64,000 bases of DNA from Neobacillus cucumis (GCF_002860255.1 NZ_PGVE01000053.1:24186-88185); one strand, 5' to 3'; shown: positions 53,910-63,805, numbered from the stretch's first letter. Numbers and translations are program-made. The notes: generated by a model from the sequence alone, not told the origin.

Positions 53910-54246
53910 TTACAATATTGCTCTTAACAAACTGTTTCTCTTGCTCATTCATTAATTCAGAAAGCTGTCGATATGAATGATATAATCCCGGTCTTGATTG
54001 AATAAATTCTAATCTCTCCTCCAAATTAACTGGTTTAAACGACAATTGATGATAGGATATTTTTTGATTAGGTGTTGAATTATCATGATTAGTTAGATAT
54101 AGAAATTGGAGAAAAAGGTTTATGCCCTTTTCAACCCATTCCTTTGTATTAATCAGGTTCCGCGCATGAAATAGTGGTTCAAGTTGGCCCTTAATGTCCT
54201 CCCATTCAGCAAGGATTTCAGCAGCTGCCTCTAAACGATTATTCAT
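53890..54246 (-). CDS. ypoC: YpoC family protein
   Basis: 118 residues, shorter than the B. subtilis protein (165). Helical, charged, no clear catalytic motif. Stretches LAEWEDIKGQLEPLFHARN and YHSYRQLSELMNEQEKQF. It overlaps the end of nth by 8 bases, so it is the last gene of the dnaD-nth-ypoC cluster. Function unknown. Confidence 0.78.
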   Translation of the reverse strand: MNNRLEAAAEILAEWEDIKGQLEPLFHARNLINTKEWVEKGINLFLQFLYLTNHDNSTPNQKISYHQLSFKPVNLEERLEFIQSRPGLYHSYRQLSELMNEQEKQFVKSNIVKKSSRL

Positions 54247-54910
54247 TAATTATGGCCTTCCCCTTCATTCTCTTTTTGCCTTCCCGGCATAACTCTAATA
54301 AAGGACAGCTAGGGCATTGAGGATTTTGCGCTTTGCAATGATATCGGCCAAAAAAGATCATTCGATGATGTGTCAAAGACCACTCAGCCTTTGGCACCTT
54401 CCTCATTAACGTTTTCTCTACCTCAAGTACAGAATCTTTCCAACGGCATATACCAAGACGTTTACTAACCCTTTCCACGTGTGTATCAACCGCAATGGCT
54501 GGAATATCAAAAGCTACTGATACGACTACATTAGCTGTTTTTCTGCCGACCCCAGGAAGCTTGGTCAGTTCATCTCGATCCATAGGAAGAACACCCTTAT
54601 ATTCTTCTAATAATATTCGGCATAAACTCTGTATATTTTTTGCTTTGTTTCGATATAAGCCGATGGAACGAATATCATTTTGAAGCTCTTCCAGCGATAC
54701 ATTTAAGTAATCTTCCGGGTTTTTATATTTTTCAAATAACCCCTTCGTTACTTTATTAACGAGAGCATCTGTACATTGTGCCGATAAAGATACAGCAATA
54801 ACAAGTTCAAATGGATTGGAATGGTTTAATTCACAATGTGCTTCTGGAAACATTTTACCCATTTCATCTAAGCAATAACGAATTTGTGTATTATTCAGCA
54901 ATGAATTCAC
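54239..54910 (-). CDS. nth: Endonuclease III (Nth)
   Basis: 223 residues. Glycosylase/AP lyase for oxidised pyrimidines. Helix-hairpin-helix with the catalytic Lys in LTKLPGVGRKTANVVVSVA, the catalytic Asp in IPAIAVDTHVERVS and the 4Fe-4S motif C-X6-C-X2-C-X5-C (YHCKAQNPQCPSCPLLELC). Start ATG 54910; upstream dnaD ends about 55 bases before, with a terminator-like hairpin between them. Confidence 0.95.
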   Translation of the reverse strand: MNSLLNNTQIRYCLDEMGKMFPEAHCELNHSNPFELVIAVSLSAQCTDALVNKVTKGLFEKYKNPEDYLNVSLEELQNDIRSIGLYRNKAKNIQSLCRILLEEYKGVLPMDRDELTKLPGVGRKTANVVVSVAFDIPAIAVDTHVERVSKRLGICRWKDSVLEVEKTLMRKVPKAEWSLTHHRMIFFGRYHCKAQNPQCPSCPLLELCREGKKRMKGKAIINE

Positions 54911-54930
54911 CTACTACATTATAAAATAAA

Positions 54931-54957
54931 AGAAAACGAGAGATTCATCCCTCGTTA
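54931..54957 (-). terminator. Hairpin between dnaD and nth
   Basis: On the minus strand AACGAGGGAT, 2-base loop, ATCTCTCGTT then TTCTTTT. It may terminate or attenuate dnaD transcription before nth. Confidence 0.6.
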
Positions 54958-54966
54958 AATGACAAT

Positions 54967-55665
54967 TTATTGCTCTAACCAGTTATAAAAAGGGACGGCG
55001 GACTGTTGGGAGTTTTCTTGGCCCTGGGTTCTATCTGTTTGCTTTTGCCTAAATTTGCGCCCATGATTTTTTGCTTGTTCAATTGTTTTAATCCCATTTT
55101 TCTTCCACTCAAAAAGAATTCGATCAATATAGCGGAAATTTAATTTTCCTGACATGACTGCCTCACGAAGTGCTGCTTTTATGATAATAGGGTCATGATG
55201 ATCATCGTCCATCCACATCCCTAGAGATTCACACTCAAATGGTGAAAGTGGACGGCCAAATTCTTTCTCAAAACAAGTATAAACATCTGTTTCCTCTGTT
55301 TTCTTTTCTATTTGTCTCGATACCTGATGATTTAATAAAAACCGATCAACAAGTTTTTCCCATAAAGGATTAACTGAATATTTTTCAAACCGTATACCTT
55401 CATTCGAATACTGATCCATTATTTCAATAAAGCCTCGTTGTATCAGCCTTCGAAGCATTTCATTGCATTCCGCAATAGTAATTGTCATTCTTGCTGAAAG
55501 CTCCTCGGGGGTTGGAAATTCATTTCCTTTTTCAATGAAAGTAATAATATTTAATAAAAGGACAAGTTCCGTTTCGTTTAAGTTCAAATTTCGATATTCA
55601 GAGAAAAGCAAAGTCGGAATCGAAACATTTCCTTCCTGCATCCAAGCTACTATATTTGATTTCAT
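54967..55665 (-). CDS. dnaD: Primosome component DnaD
   Basis: 232 residues. N-terminal winged helix (about 1-110) and the C-terminal DnaB_2 (DDBH2) domain with LNFRYIDRILFEWKKNGIKT, the YxxxIxxxW motif that binds single-stranded DNA. DnaD loads the replicative helicase with DnaB and DnaI. In B. subtilis asnS lies between dnaD and aspB; it is absent here (see Findings). Confidence 0.93.
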   Translation of the reverse strand: MKSNIVAWMQEGNVSIPTLLFSEYRNLNLNETELVLLLNIITFIEKGNEFPTPEELSARMTITIAECNEMLRRLIQRGFIEIMDQYSNEGIRFEKYSVNPLWEKLVDRFLLNHQVSRQIEKKTEETDVYTCFEKEFGRPLSPFECESLGMWMDDDHHDPIIIKAALREAVMSGKLNFRYIDRILFEWKKNGIKTIEQAKNHGRKFRQKQTDRTQGQENSQQSAVPFYNWLEQ

Positions 55666-55746
55666 CTTTCTACACCTCTTGATTAGTATAACACGAACGA
55701 ACTATTCGAGTAAGAGTATTAGGAATCCATCTTTGGAAAGGAAAAA

Positions 55747-55774
55747 CAAAAAGCCTGCATAAAGCAGACTTCTT
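55747..55774 (-). terminator. Intrinsic terminator between aspB and dnaD
   Basis: On the minus strand AAGTCTGC, 5-base loop, GCAGGCTTTTTG. It lies after aspB, at the position where asnS would be in B. subtilis. Confidence 0.7.
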
Positions 55775-55798
55775 AGTGAGTTAGAAACGGACTCTATG

Positions 55799-56992
55799 TT
55801 AGCTGTTAACTTTTGCTGTAACGAATTCACCCATTCGTTCTACAGCCCTTTCTAATTGTTCCAGTGATGTTGCATAGGATAGACGAATATTATCTGGAGT
55901 TCCAAAACCTGAACCTGGAATAACAGCAACCTTAGCTTCAACGAGCAAGGCTTCAACAAAATCATCAACATTATTAAAACCTGTCATTTCTGCAGCACGC
56001 TTAACATTTGGATAAAGATAAAAAGCACCCTGAGGTTTCACACATGTAAAACCTGGAATTGCAACTAATTTATCATAGATAATCTCTAATCTTTTCTCAA
56101 ATGCCTGTCTCATTTCTTCCACCGGTTCTTGAGATCCATTGTAAGCAGCAATGGCTGCGTATTGTGCAGTTGTCGTTGGATTGGATGTACTATGACTTGC
56201 AAGGTTCGTCATTGCCTCCACGATTTGTTTATTACCTGCAGCGTATCCGATTCTCCAGCCTGTCATCGAATGAGATTTGGATACACCATTAATAACAATG
56301 GTTTGCTCTTTCAATTCAGGAGAAAGCTCTGCAATGGAAACATGTTTGGCACCAGAGTATACCAGTTTTTCATAAATTTCATCAGAGACAATTAAAATAT
56401 CTTTTTCCAGACAAATTTTACCTAACTCAAGAAGTTCTTGCTCTGTGTATAAAACACCTGTTGGATTACTTGGTGAATTAATAATAACTGCTTTTGTTTT
56501 ATCAGTTATCACTTCTTTTAATTGTTGTGGAGTAATCTTGAAATTATTTTGCTCCAGCCCTTCTACATAAACCGGTACCCCGCCCGCCAACTTGACCTGT
56601 TCGGGATAGCTGACCCAATACGGTGTTGGAATAATGACTTCATCACCATCATTCAAAATAACTTGGAACAATGTATAAAGAACATGTTTCGCTCCATTAC
56701 CAACAATAACTTCATTAGGTTTGTAAGTTAAACCTTGATCTGTTTGAAACTTATTGATGATGGCCTTTTTTAATGCAGGCAATCCCGCAGAAGGAGTGTA
56801 CTTTGTATGACCTTCGTTCATTGATTTTACAGCGGCATCTAAAATGTGCTGTGGGGTATTAAAGTCAGGTTCTCCTGCCCCTAGTCCAATGACATCTTCC
56901 CCTTTTTCTTTTAATTCCTTGGCTTTGGCTGTAATAGCTAACGTAGTAGATGGCGTAAGTGCCATTACGCGATTTGCAAGTTTGATTGTCAT
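55799..56992 (-). CDS. aspB: Aspartate aminotransferase
   Basis: 397 residues, class I/II aminotransferase of the Bacillus type. It interconverts aspartate and oxaloacetate with glutamate. The pyridoxal lysine is in INGVSKSHSMTGWRIGYA, and the substrate-binding region NSPSNPTGVLYTEQE, VSDEIYEKLVYSG and NIRLSYATSLEQLE are conserved. Start ATG 56992 follows GGAGGAAAGAG; the frame open from 57031 lacks this ribosome site. It is 25 bases after ypmB, as in B. subtilis. Confidence 0.95.
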   Translation of the reverse strand: MTIKLANRVMALTPSTTLAITAKAKELKEKGEDVIGLGAGEPDFNTPQHILDAAVKSMNEGHTKYTPSAGLPALKKAIINKFQTDQGLTYKPNEVIVGNGAKHVLYTLFQVILNDGDEVIIPTPYWVSYPEQVKLAGGVPVYVEGLEQNNFKITPQQLKEVITDKTKAVIINSPSNPTGVLYTEQELLELGKICLEKDILIVSDEIYEKLVYSGAKHVSIAELSPELKEQTIVINGVSKSHSMTGWRIGYAAGNKQIVEAMTNLASHSTSNPTTTAQYAAIAAYNGSQEPVEEMRQAFEKRLEIIYDKLVAIPGFTCVKPQGAFYLYPNVKRAAEMTGFNNVDDFVEALLVEAKVAVIPGSGFGTPDNIRLSYATSLEQLERAVERMGEFVTAKVNS

Positions 56993-57017
56993 ATCTCTTT
57001 CCTCCAGTCTCCAAAAG

Positions 57018-57491
57018 CTATAGATTTTCAATTTTCTTTAACCATTCACCGGTTTCAAAGTGAACATAGTAATAATTTATTAAATTATTTTCAGAACGGT
57101 AGTAGATTTCCCATAATGGAATATTTTTTTCCATTCCTAATCGTACTGAAATAATTTTCTTAGGTTGTTTTTCTTGCATTAATTTTTGAATCGCTTCTTC
57201 TCTAGTGATGCCATCTTTCGCCTTTCTAATGTAGACTTTTTTGCTTTTGTCAGGGATCCACACTATGATCTTATCGCCTTTTTTATTTTTACCTTCAATC
57301 ACATTAACTGTCTCAATACCGTTGTAAATATGAAAGTCATCTACCTCACTAAATTGAACCTTTTCCTTGGCTAGGGACACAGCCTTTTTTTCAGCCGCTT
57401 TAACCGGTTGAACGGAGGAAAAATATATTTTTACCAACAATCCAAATATGACTACAACTACTATTAAAGGAATAACAATCCACTTTTTCAT
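57018..57491 (-). CDS. ypmB: YpmB: secreted/anchored PepSY-type protein
   Basis: 157 residues with an N-terminal membrane anchor (KKWIVIPLIVVVVIFGLLVKIYF) and PepSY-like repeats outside (EAIQKLMQEKQPKK, NLINYYYVHFETGEWL). PepSY proteins often inhibit extracellular peptidases; the exact role of YpmB is unknown. Start ATG 57491 or GTG 57503 are both possible. Order ypmB-aspB is as in B. subtilis. Confidence 0.82.
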   Translation of the reverse strand: MKKWIVIPLIVVVVIFGLLVKIYFSSVQPVKAAEKKAVSLAKEKVQFSEVDDFHIYNGIETVNVIEGKNKKGDKIIVWIPDKSKKVYIRKAKDGITREEAIQKLMQEKQPKKIISVRLGMEKNIPLWEIYYRSENNLINYYYVHFETGEWLKKIENL

Positions 57492-57634
57492 TTTTATTTT
57501 CACTTCTTTATGTACATTATTAAAGGTCTAACCTAATTTGTGAAGAATCTTACTAAGTTATTATAACAGGATAAATCAAGATGTGTTATGAATCTTAATC
57601 AATTTAGAAAATTTTTTTCATTTTTGTGATAAGG

Positions 57635-58480
57635 CTATTCCTCTCCCTTAAGAGGTATCGTAATAATTTCATAATTTGATTCTGTAAATTTAATCGTGAC
57701 AGTCCCGTGTTTTTTTGTAAAATAAACCTCCGACCAAATTCCTTGCAAATCATGCAGCAAATCCTGATTAATTTGTTTTTCTTCTGCTCCAAAAAGGATC
57801 GATATCTGCGGGTTAAGTGTTTGGATGAATTGATCGGATAATGAATCTTTTTCAAGATTTGCAGGAATTTTAAAAACATGAATATCTTCTATGTTCTTAG
57901 TTAAAAATTTTTGTTCCGCACGTGGACTAAAAGAAGTCATCAAAAATAGGTTGTGTTTAAAAAAACGCAGCATCAGGTCCATGCCTTCATTTTCCTCATT
58001 ACCTAGAAATTGAACGTCAGCAAACATTTCAGGTATGATTTCTTTCTTTGTTCCCTCTTTCCAAACTGTAACTGGTATAGGATTGGATTGTTCACGTGTT
58101 ATTAACGTTGACAACTCCGGGGTGGTGACAATCTCTTTAATATTGTATTTTTGAATAAGCTCCTCAGTTTTCTTTATAGATAACTCATGACCATCGTTCG
58201 TTAGGATTAGAGTAGAGAGATTCTTAACGTCATAAAGGGCCAGCCACCCTTCTAACTCAGCAATATCTCCTTGGCCTCCGATATTTATTAAAATATTTTT
58301 TCCATTTGACCCTTGAATTAACGTTGCTTCACCTGTAGTTAGTCCTAAAAAGGTGACAGCCGCTTGATGTTCCGCTAGTTTCACATCTATTTTTTCAACC
58401 TCTGTCGGCAAAGTCGTTTCTGCCTTAGCCGTTATACTGCTAGGAATCAATAAAGCCAATATTATAAGCAATATTCTCAT
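57635..58480 (-). CDS. Secreted degenerate metallo-beta-lactamase-like protein
   Basis: 281 residues. A clear signal peptide (RILLIILALLIPSSITAKAE) is followed by a domain similar in layout to the extracellular ComEC lactamase domain (TFLGLTTGEATLIQGSNGKN, ILINIGGQGDI, then STLILTNDGHELSI). The metal-binding HxHxDH is missing: the place has TNDGHE. It is therefore probably inactive as a hydrolase and may be a binding protein. It sits between ypmB and dinG, where B. subtilis has the small gene ypmA. Start ATG 58480 follows GGGAGGAATG. Confidence 0.6.
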   Translation of the reverse strand: MRILLIILALLIPSSITAKAETTLPTEVEKIDVKLAEHQAAVTFLGLTTGEATLIQGSNGKNILINIGGQGDIAELEGWLALYDVKNLSTLILTNDGHELSIKKTEELIQKYNIKEIVTTPELSTLITREQSNPIPVTVWKEGTKKEIIPEMFADVQFLGNEENEGMDLMLRFFKHNLFLMTSFSPRAEQKFLTKNIEDIHVFKIPANLEKDSLSDQFIQTLNPQISILFGAEEKQINQDLLHDLQGIWSEVYFTKKHGTVTIKFTESNYEIITIPLKGEE

Positions 58481-58530
58481 AAACACATTCCTCCCAGATA
58501 TTTATAGGATGCGTCTTTTTCCAAAAATTA

Positions 58531-61329
58531 TCATAACCATTTTTGTATAAACTCGGCCAATTCCAACATTTTTCCTTTTTTCACCGGGATTTGAGGGATA
58601 GATTTCAAAAAAGATTTTCCATACTGGGTAGTAACAATTCTCCTGTCAAATACAATGATAATCCCGCGATCTGTTTCAGTTCTAATTAACCGGCCAAACC
58701 CTTGCTTAAAACGAAGAATGGCCTCCGGAAGGGAATAATCATAGAATGCATTCCTTCCTTGCTGAACGGTCAATTGGCATTTAGCCTCTGTCAATGGTTC
58801 ATCTGGAGGACTAAATGGAAGTCGTACAATGACAAGGCAAGATAAATCTTCGCCTGGTATATCGACACCTTCCCAAAAGCTGCTTGTCCCTAATAAGATG
58901 GCCTTTTCATATCGTTGAAAATTCCTTGTCAGCCTAGAACGGCTTCCACTTGATATACCTTGAGCCATTAACACATATTCATTCAGAAAACCACTTTCTT
59001 TAATTAATTCGTATGTTTTTTTTAACATGTCATATGCTGTAAAAAGAATCAAAAGCCTTCCTTTTGTTGCCTCTGCAATCGTAATGATATGTTCCGTTAT
59101 AGATATAACGTATTCCTCAAGTGAAACCGAATTAATCTCCGGCAAATCATCAGGTATAAGAAGCTGCACCTGTTCTCTATATTCAAATGGAGAGGGAATA
59201 GTCAATTGAACGGTTGAATCCGCTTCTAGCCCGATTTCTCTCATGATAAATTCAAACGAACGATTCACTGATAAAGTTGCGGAAGTAAGAATTACAGCTT
59301 TCTTAGTTTGGAAAAATTTCCTTCTTAGCTGCTCAGCTACAGTAGCTGGCTGAGCCAAAAAGGTGGTTACGTTTTGTGGCGAGCGGGTATCCATTTCAAT
59401 CCACTTTACTTCGTTAGAGTCTTTAATAAAACAGCTAATCAATATATTTCGAAATTCTTGCAACTCAGCTGAAAATCCAGCGATTTCCTCCAATTTATTA
59501 GAATCTGGAATGGATAAAGAATCTTTCTCTGCTTTAAGCCAATTGAGACGTCCCTTTATGGAACTGAGTATATCCTTAAGCAAAAAAGCTAATCTCTCAG
59601 CACTATGGAAAAGTGCCTTTCTTTCTCTTCCAAACTCTGTGGAAATAAACCGTACTTTAATACGATTTGTTCCTTTCTTATTTGCCGCTTTTGTTTTGGC
59701 ATAGTGAGCCATTAATTTAAAAAATTCATCAAGCTCGTAATTTAGATCTAAAACTAGTTGATTTAACTCATAGGTATGTAACAGCTTTGTTTCTGAAGCT
59801 GGAAGCCTTGAGAGAATTTGCTCGATTTCATAAAAGAACTGTTTTTGCTCATAGGTGCCAAATTGACTAATTAGTAATCGGGCGGATAAATAATCTAATG
59901 AATAACCAAAGAAACGGCTCGCAGCCTTTTCTAAGTGATGACCTTCATCAATTACAACATAATCTGATGGAGGCAAAATGGAACCATCACCCTTAATATC
60001 ACTTAATAATAATGAGTGGTTAGTAATAATGATATCTGCTGATTGTGCATTTCTTTTCGCTCTTTGATAAAAATCTCTTTCCTGCCAACATTTCTTCGAA
60101 AAGAGAACGGAAGGTTCCTCCTTTATTTTATTCCAATATAACAAGCCGCCGCTTGATAGGTTCAATTCATCCCTATCACCAGTCTCCGTCTCCGTTAACC
60201 ACACAAGGATCTGCATTTTGGTTAAGGTGGTATCATAATTATCATTTTCATCTAATAATGTTTGAAGAAATTTTTCTAGATTTAAATACTGATTTCTACC
60301 TTTCAATAGAACAGCCTTTATTTCAAAAGGAATAATTTTGGTCAACAATGGTATTTCCTTATTTAAAAGTTGTTCTTGCAGCTGAATCGTATGGGTACTA
60401 ACTATAATAGGCTGGTTATTATGCTTTGAAAAATAAGCTAGAGGTATTAGATACCCAAGCGATTTACCTACGCCTGTTCCCGCTTCAATTAGTGTATGCC
60501 TTGATTGCTGTAAAGAATTATAGACAGTGTCCATCATCTTAAATTGCCCAGCCCGCTTCTTAAAAGTCACAAAACCATTACGAAGTATTGAACTCTTTTC
60601 TTCTTCACTTTCAGGAAACTTCGATATTTCTTTATTAAGGTTTTCGTCATTTTTTTCAGAAGATATCCTTTTTAGCCCTAAGCCGTTTACAATTTCAATT
60701 GAATCTAAAACTGGCGTTTTTTCAAATGTATCCATAAAATCCTCAAGAAACAGCTGAAGGTCGCTTTTTAATCCCCCAGATAACTGAGTTAGCTGTTTAA
60801 GAGTTACTTGCGGCAATAAAGATAAACGTTTAAACAAGATTAAGAATAGTTCTGCTGTGACTAACGCATCACTATCAGCCTGATGTGGTCTGTCATGTGT
60901 TAGATGTTCTTTCTCTGCTAAATCCGATAGCTTATAGCTGTCAGCAGTAGGATAGAGGATCCTTGCCATTTCTACAGTATCTAATACAGAACCATAAAAA
61001 CCTTCTGAGCCTGCTTGAAGCAATTCTTCTTGAAGGAACGATAAATCAAATAATACATTATGAGCTACAAAGTAGGCGCCTTCCAATAATGTTTGAACCT
61101 TTTCGGTAATTTCAGTAAATACTGGCGCGTCCTTAACCATTTCATCATTAATTCCAGTTAGTTCTTCAATAAAGACTGGAATAGGTTTTTGTGGATTTAT
61201 TAGGGACGAGAACTGTTCAGTTATTTTTCCGTTTTCAATCACTACAGCTGCAAATTGAATAATTCTATCACCCTTCTTTGGTGTGTTCCCCGTTGTCTCT
61301 AAATCAATCACAACAAATTTATTTAACAT
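58531..61329 (-). CDS. dinG: DinG: exonuclease-helicase
   Basis: 932 residues. The first ~180 form an epsilon-like DEDD exonuclease (FVVIDLETTGNTPKKGDR, VAHNVLFDLSFL, HQADSDALVTA). The rest is a DinG/XPD-type helicase with GTGVGKSLGYLIP, VVIDEGHHLEKAA and LRFKQGFGRLIRTETD. Only a partial set of Fe-S cysteines is seen, as in Bacillus DinG. Start ATG 61329 (MLNKFVVIDLETTG); longer frame from 61368 is unlikely. It is the last gene before the repeat element. Confidence 0.92.
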   Translation of the reverse strand: MLNKFVVIDLETTGNTPKKGDRIIQFAAVVIENGKITEQFSSLINPQKPIPVFIEELTGINDEMVKDAPVFTEITEKVQTLLEGAYFVAHNVLFDLSFLQEELLQAGSEGFYGSVLDTVEMARILYPTADSYKLSDLAEKEHLTHDRPHQADSDALVTAELFLILFKRLSLLPQVTLKQLTQLSGGLKSDLQLFLEDFMDTFEKTPVLDSIEIVNGLGLKRISSEKNDENLNKEISKFPESEEEKSSILRNGFVTFKKRAGQFKMMDTVYNSLQQSRHTLIEAGTGVGKSLGYLIPLAYFSKHNNQPIIVSTHTIQLQEQLLNKEIPLLTKIIPFEIKAVLLKGRNQYLNLEKFLQTLLDENDNYDTTLTKMQILVWLTETETGDRDELNLSSGGLLYWNKIKEEPSVLFSKKCWQERDFYQRAKRNAQSADIIITNHSLLLSDIKGDGSILPPSDYVVIDEGHHLEKAASRFFGYSLDYLSARLLISQFGTYEQKQFFYEIEQILSRLPASETKLLHTYELNQLVLDLNYELDEFFKLMAHYAKTKAANKKGTNRIKVRFISTEFGRERKALFHSAERLAFLLKDILSSIKGRLNWLKAEKDSLSIPDSNKLEEIAGFSAELQEFRNILISCFIKDSNEVKWIEMDTRSPQNVTTFLAQPATVAEQLRRKFFQTKKAVILTSATLSVNRSFEFIMREIGLEADSTVQLTIPSPFEYREQVQLLIPDDLPEINSVSLEEYVISITEHIITIAEATKGRLLILFTAYDMLKKTYELIKESGFLNEYVLMAQGISSGSRSRLTRNFQRYEKAILLGTSSFWEGVDIPGEDLSCLVIVRLPFSPPDEPLTEAKCQLTVQQGRNAFYDYSLPEAILRFKQGFGRLIRTETDRGIIIVFDRRIVTTQYGKSFLKSIPQIPVKKGKMLELAEFIQKWL

Positions 61330-61398
61330 TTTGTTACACCCCAAACCTCGTTCATTAAACGGTAACATAGCTTTATAGCAAGGCGTGTTAAACTTGTA

Positions 61399-61530
61399 TG
61401 TTGATTTCCGCTCCAGGCGCTTCGCTTTCCGCGGGCGTGCCGGGGAGCCTCCTCGGCGTTAAAAACGCCTGCGGGGTCTCCCCTGCCCCTTACTCCCGCA
61501 GGAGTCTCGCACCTTCCGCTCCAATCAACA
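61399..61530. repeat. GC-rich palindromic intergenic repeat element
   Basis: 132 bases bounded by TGTTGATT and AATCAACA (inverted ends). The interior has complementary pieces (CTCCTCGGCG, GGCGTTAAAAACGCC, CCCGCAGGAGTC). GC content is far above the neighbouring DNA. It resembles short interspersed repeats known in Bacillaceae; copy number is not measurable in this window. Confidence 0.7.
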
Positions 61531-61635
61531 TAATTACTCATCAATAATGACCTTTAACACAGCCTTTAACAAAAATAAAAAGCTGATAATGATTTAAATT
61601 CTACCATTGTCTATGGGATTTTAAAAACAAAAGAA

Positions 61636-61658
61636 AAAATCCCCAGATAATGGGGATC
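61636..61658 (-). terminator. Terminator of the pan operon
   Basis: On the minus strand GATCCCC, short loop, GGGGATTTTTTC, at the panD stop. Confidence 0.82.
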
Positions 61659-62042
61659 CTACATAATCGTATGTGCTGGTTCTGCATGAAGAAGATCTCT
61701 AATCCGATTGTTCTCATCCATAATAGCAACTTTTGGTGTATGTGTTTTAACTTGTTCTTCTAGTACCAATGCATAAGAAATAATTATGACTGTATCACCA
61801 ACTTGTACAAGCCGTGCAGCAGCACCATTTAAACAAATTACACCGCTTCCTCTTTTGCCGGGAATGATATAAGTTTCTAATCTTGCACCATTATTATTGT
61901 TAACAATTTGGACCTTTTCATTTGCTGCCATTCCTACAGCATCAATAATATCTTCATCTATCGTAATACTGCCAACGTAGTTCAAATTCGCTTCAGTAAC
62001 TGTGGCACGATGGATTTTACTGTTCATCATGGTACGAAACAA
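61659..62042 (-). CDS. panD: Aspartate 1-decarboxylase (proenzyme)
   Basis: 127 residues. Makes beta-alanine for pantothenate. Self-cleavage at Gly24-Ser25 (NYVGSITID) forms the pyruvoyl cofactor. Also [19 protein letters not shown]. Last gene of the panB-panC-panD operon, 29 bases after panC. Confidence 0.96.
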   Translation of the reverse strand: MFRTMMNSKIHRATVTEANLNYVGSITIDEDIIDAVGMAANEKVQIVNNNNGARLETYIIPGKRGSGVICLNGAAARLVQVGDTVIIISYALVLEEQVKTHTPKVAIMDENNRIRDLLHAEPAHTIM

Positions 62043-62071
62043 GTGGATTCCTCCTCATTTTGTAAAACTTT

Positions 62072-62920
62072 TTAATCTATTGCAATAATCATATTATCTA
62101 TTAATCTTACCTTCGAGAATTTTACTGCAATCGCTATTATAATGGTACCTTCTATTTTTTCCACTGATTTTAATTGCGGATAAGAAAGCATTTCAACATA
62201 ATCAATCTCCCCATTCGTTTCACTTGTTATCAACTCTTTAATCATTGATGTTAGTATGTGAGGATTTTGTTCACCATTTTCAATTGCTTTCTTTGCTTTT
62301 TCCAGGCTTAAATAAATGGCTGGAGCCTGTAGTCTTTCTTCTGGTAATAAATTAACATTTCGTGAACTTTTCGCTAATCCATCGGCTTCTCGAACAATGT
62401 CAACAGGTATTAACTGAACAGGAAAATTCAAATCTGAAATTAATCCATCTATAACAGCAACTTGCTGGGCATCTTTCTTTCCAAAATAAGCTCTAGTAGG
62501 CATTACAATATGAAATAACTTAGTAATTACTGTAGCAACCCCATCAAAATGACCAGGTCGTGATTTACCACATAATACTTCAGTTCTTTCTTGAACTATT
62601 ACCTTAACAGAAGGCTCTTCGGGATACATCTCTTCTACTGAGGGATAAAAAAGGTAATCTGCCTTTTCCGCTTCTGCTAAGGCACGGTCTCGGTCAAAAT
62701 CACGAGGATAGGTTGAAAAATCCTCCTTAGGTCCAAACTGTAATGGGTTAACAAAAATACTTAGGACAACAATATCATTTTCTTTCCTTGCCTTAGAAAT
62801 TAGTGTTAAATGACCTTCGTGCAGAAAACCCATTGTTGGAACAAAACCGATTGATTGTCCCGACCCTTTATGTTTCAGAATTTCATTCTGCATCTCATTA
62901 ATGGTTGTAATGACCTTCAT
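62072..62920 (-). CDS. panC: Pantothenate synthetase
   Basis: 282 residues. Joins pantoate and beta-alanine with ATP. Nucleotidyl transferase motifs [16 protein letters not shown] and [31 protein letters not shown] [33 protein letters not shown] and [15 protein letters not shown] are all present. Its ATG overlaps the panB TGA by four bases. Confidence 0.96.
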   Translation of the reverse strand: MKVITTINEMQNEILKHKGSGQSIGFVPTMGFLHEGHLTLISKARKENDIVVLSIFVNPLQFGPKEDFSTYPRDFDRDRALAEAEKADYLFYPSVEEMYPEEPSVKVIVQERTEVLCGKSRPGHFDGVATVITKLFHIVMPTRAYFGKKDAQQVAVIDGLISDLNFPVQLIPVDIVREADGLAKSSRNVNLLPEERLQAPAIYLSLEKAKKAIENGEQNPHILTSMIKELITSETNGEIDYVEMLSYPQLKSVEKIEGTIIIAIAVKFSKVRLIDNMIIAID

Positions 62921-63753
62921 TTTGTACCTCCATAAAGAACTTTCAGTTCCTCTTCCTTCATGGTAAATGAGTGTTTATCTTCAGGAAATTGATTATTTTT
63001 TACTTCAGACGTATACGCTTGAATGGATTCAATCATAAACGGATTGACCGAATGATATTGCTTAACAAATTTTGGGACTCTGTCGACACCATAGCCTAAA
63101 ACATCGTGATAAACTAAAACTTGTCCATCTACATAAAGACCTGCGCCAATTCCAATTACAGGAATAGCGATGGATTTAGCAATCTTTTCTGCCAGCTGTT
63201 TTGGCACACATTCTAGGACAAGTGCAAAGGCACCTGCTTCTTCTACTTTTTGGGCATCGTCCAACAATTTCTGGGCAGCATGGGCATCTTTCCCCTGAAC
63301 TTTATAGCCGCCCAGTACTCCAACTGATTGTGGAGTAAGTCCTAAATGACCGCACACAGGTATGCCAGCTTGAGTTAGAGCTGTTATCTTTTCTAGTACG
63401 CTATCTGCACCTTCAAGTTTAACAGCATGGGCTCCTGCATCTTGCATTAGTCTGCCTGCATTGATCAGCGTATCCCTAACGGATAAATGATAAGCTAAAA
63501 ATGGCAGATCTGTTACTATAAAGGTATCTTTAGCTCCACGTTTTACCGCTTTTGTGTGGTGAATCATATCTTCCATCGTAACAGGAATTGTAGAGTCATA
63601 ACCTAATACAACCATTCCGAGTGAATCCCCCACAAGGATCATGTCCACTCCACCCTGTTCAGCTTGTTTTCCTGATGGATAATCGTAGGCGGTGAGCATT
63701 ACAATTTTTTCATTGTTTTCTTTCATTTTTAAAAAGTCAGTGGTTTGCTTCAT
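62917..63753 (-). CDS. panB: 3-methyl-2-oxobutanoate hydroxymethyltransferase
   Basis: 278 residues. Forms ketopantoate from alpha-ketoisovalerate and methylenetetrahydrofolate. Motifs [56 protein letters not shown] and [19 protein letters not shown] are typical. Start ATG 63753 follows GGAGGGAATACTG; the frame open from 63807 has no ribosome site. First gene of the pan operon, preceded by a structured leader (63806-63960). Confidence 0.95.
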   Translation of the reverse strand: MKQTTDFLKMKENNEKIVMLTAYDYPSGKQAEQGGVDMILVGDSLGMVVLGYDSTIPVTMEDMIHHTKAVKRGAKDTFIVTDLPFLAYHLSVRDTLINAGRLMQDAGAHAVKLEGADSVLEKITALTQAGIPVCGHLGLTPQSVGVLGGYKVQGKDAHAAQKLLDDAQKVEEAGAFALVLECVPKQLAEKIAKSIAIPVIGIGAGLYVDGQVLVYHDVLGYGVDRVPKFVKQYHSVNPFMIESIQAYTSEVKNNQFPEDKHSFTMKEEELKVLYGGTK

Positions 63754-63805
63754 CAGTATTCCCTCCTTTAATAATGGGAGAGGTGATAAAACGCTTATAG
63801 AGAGC

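Larger units (their letters stand above)
61330..61658. other. Gene-free spacer between dinG and panD
   Basis: 329 bases without a convincing gene. It holds the GC-rich repeat element (61399-61530) and the panD terminator. Confidence 0.6.

Noticed and set aside
61323..61544. 73-codon minus-strand open frame across the GC-rich repeat
   Set aside because: Composition follows the repeat and it has no ribosome site or family likeness.
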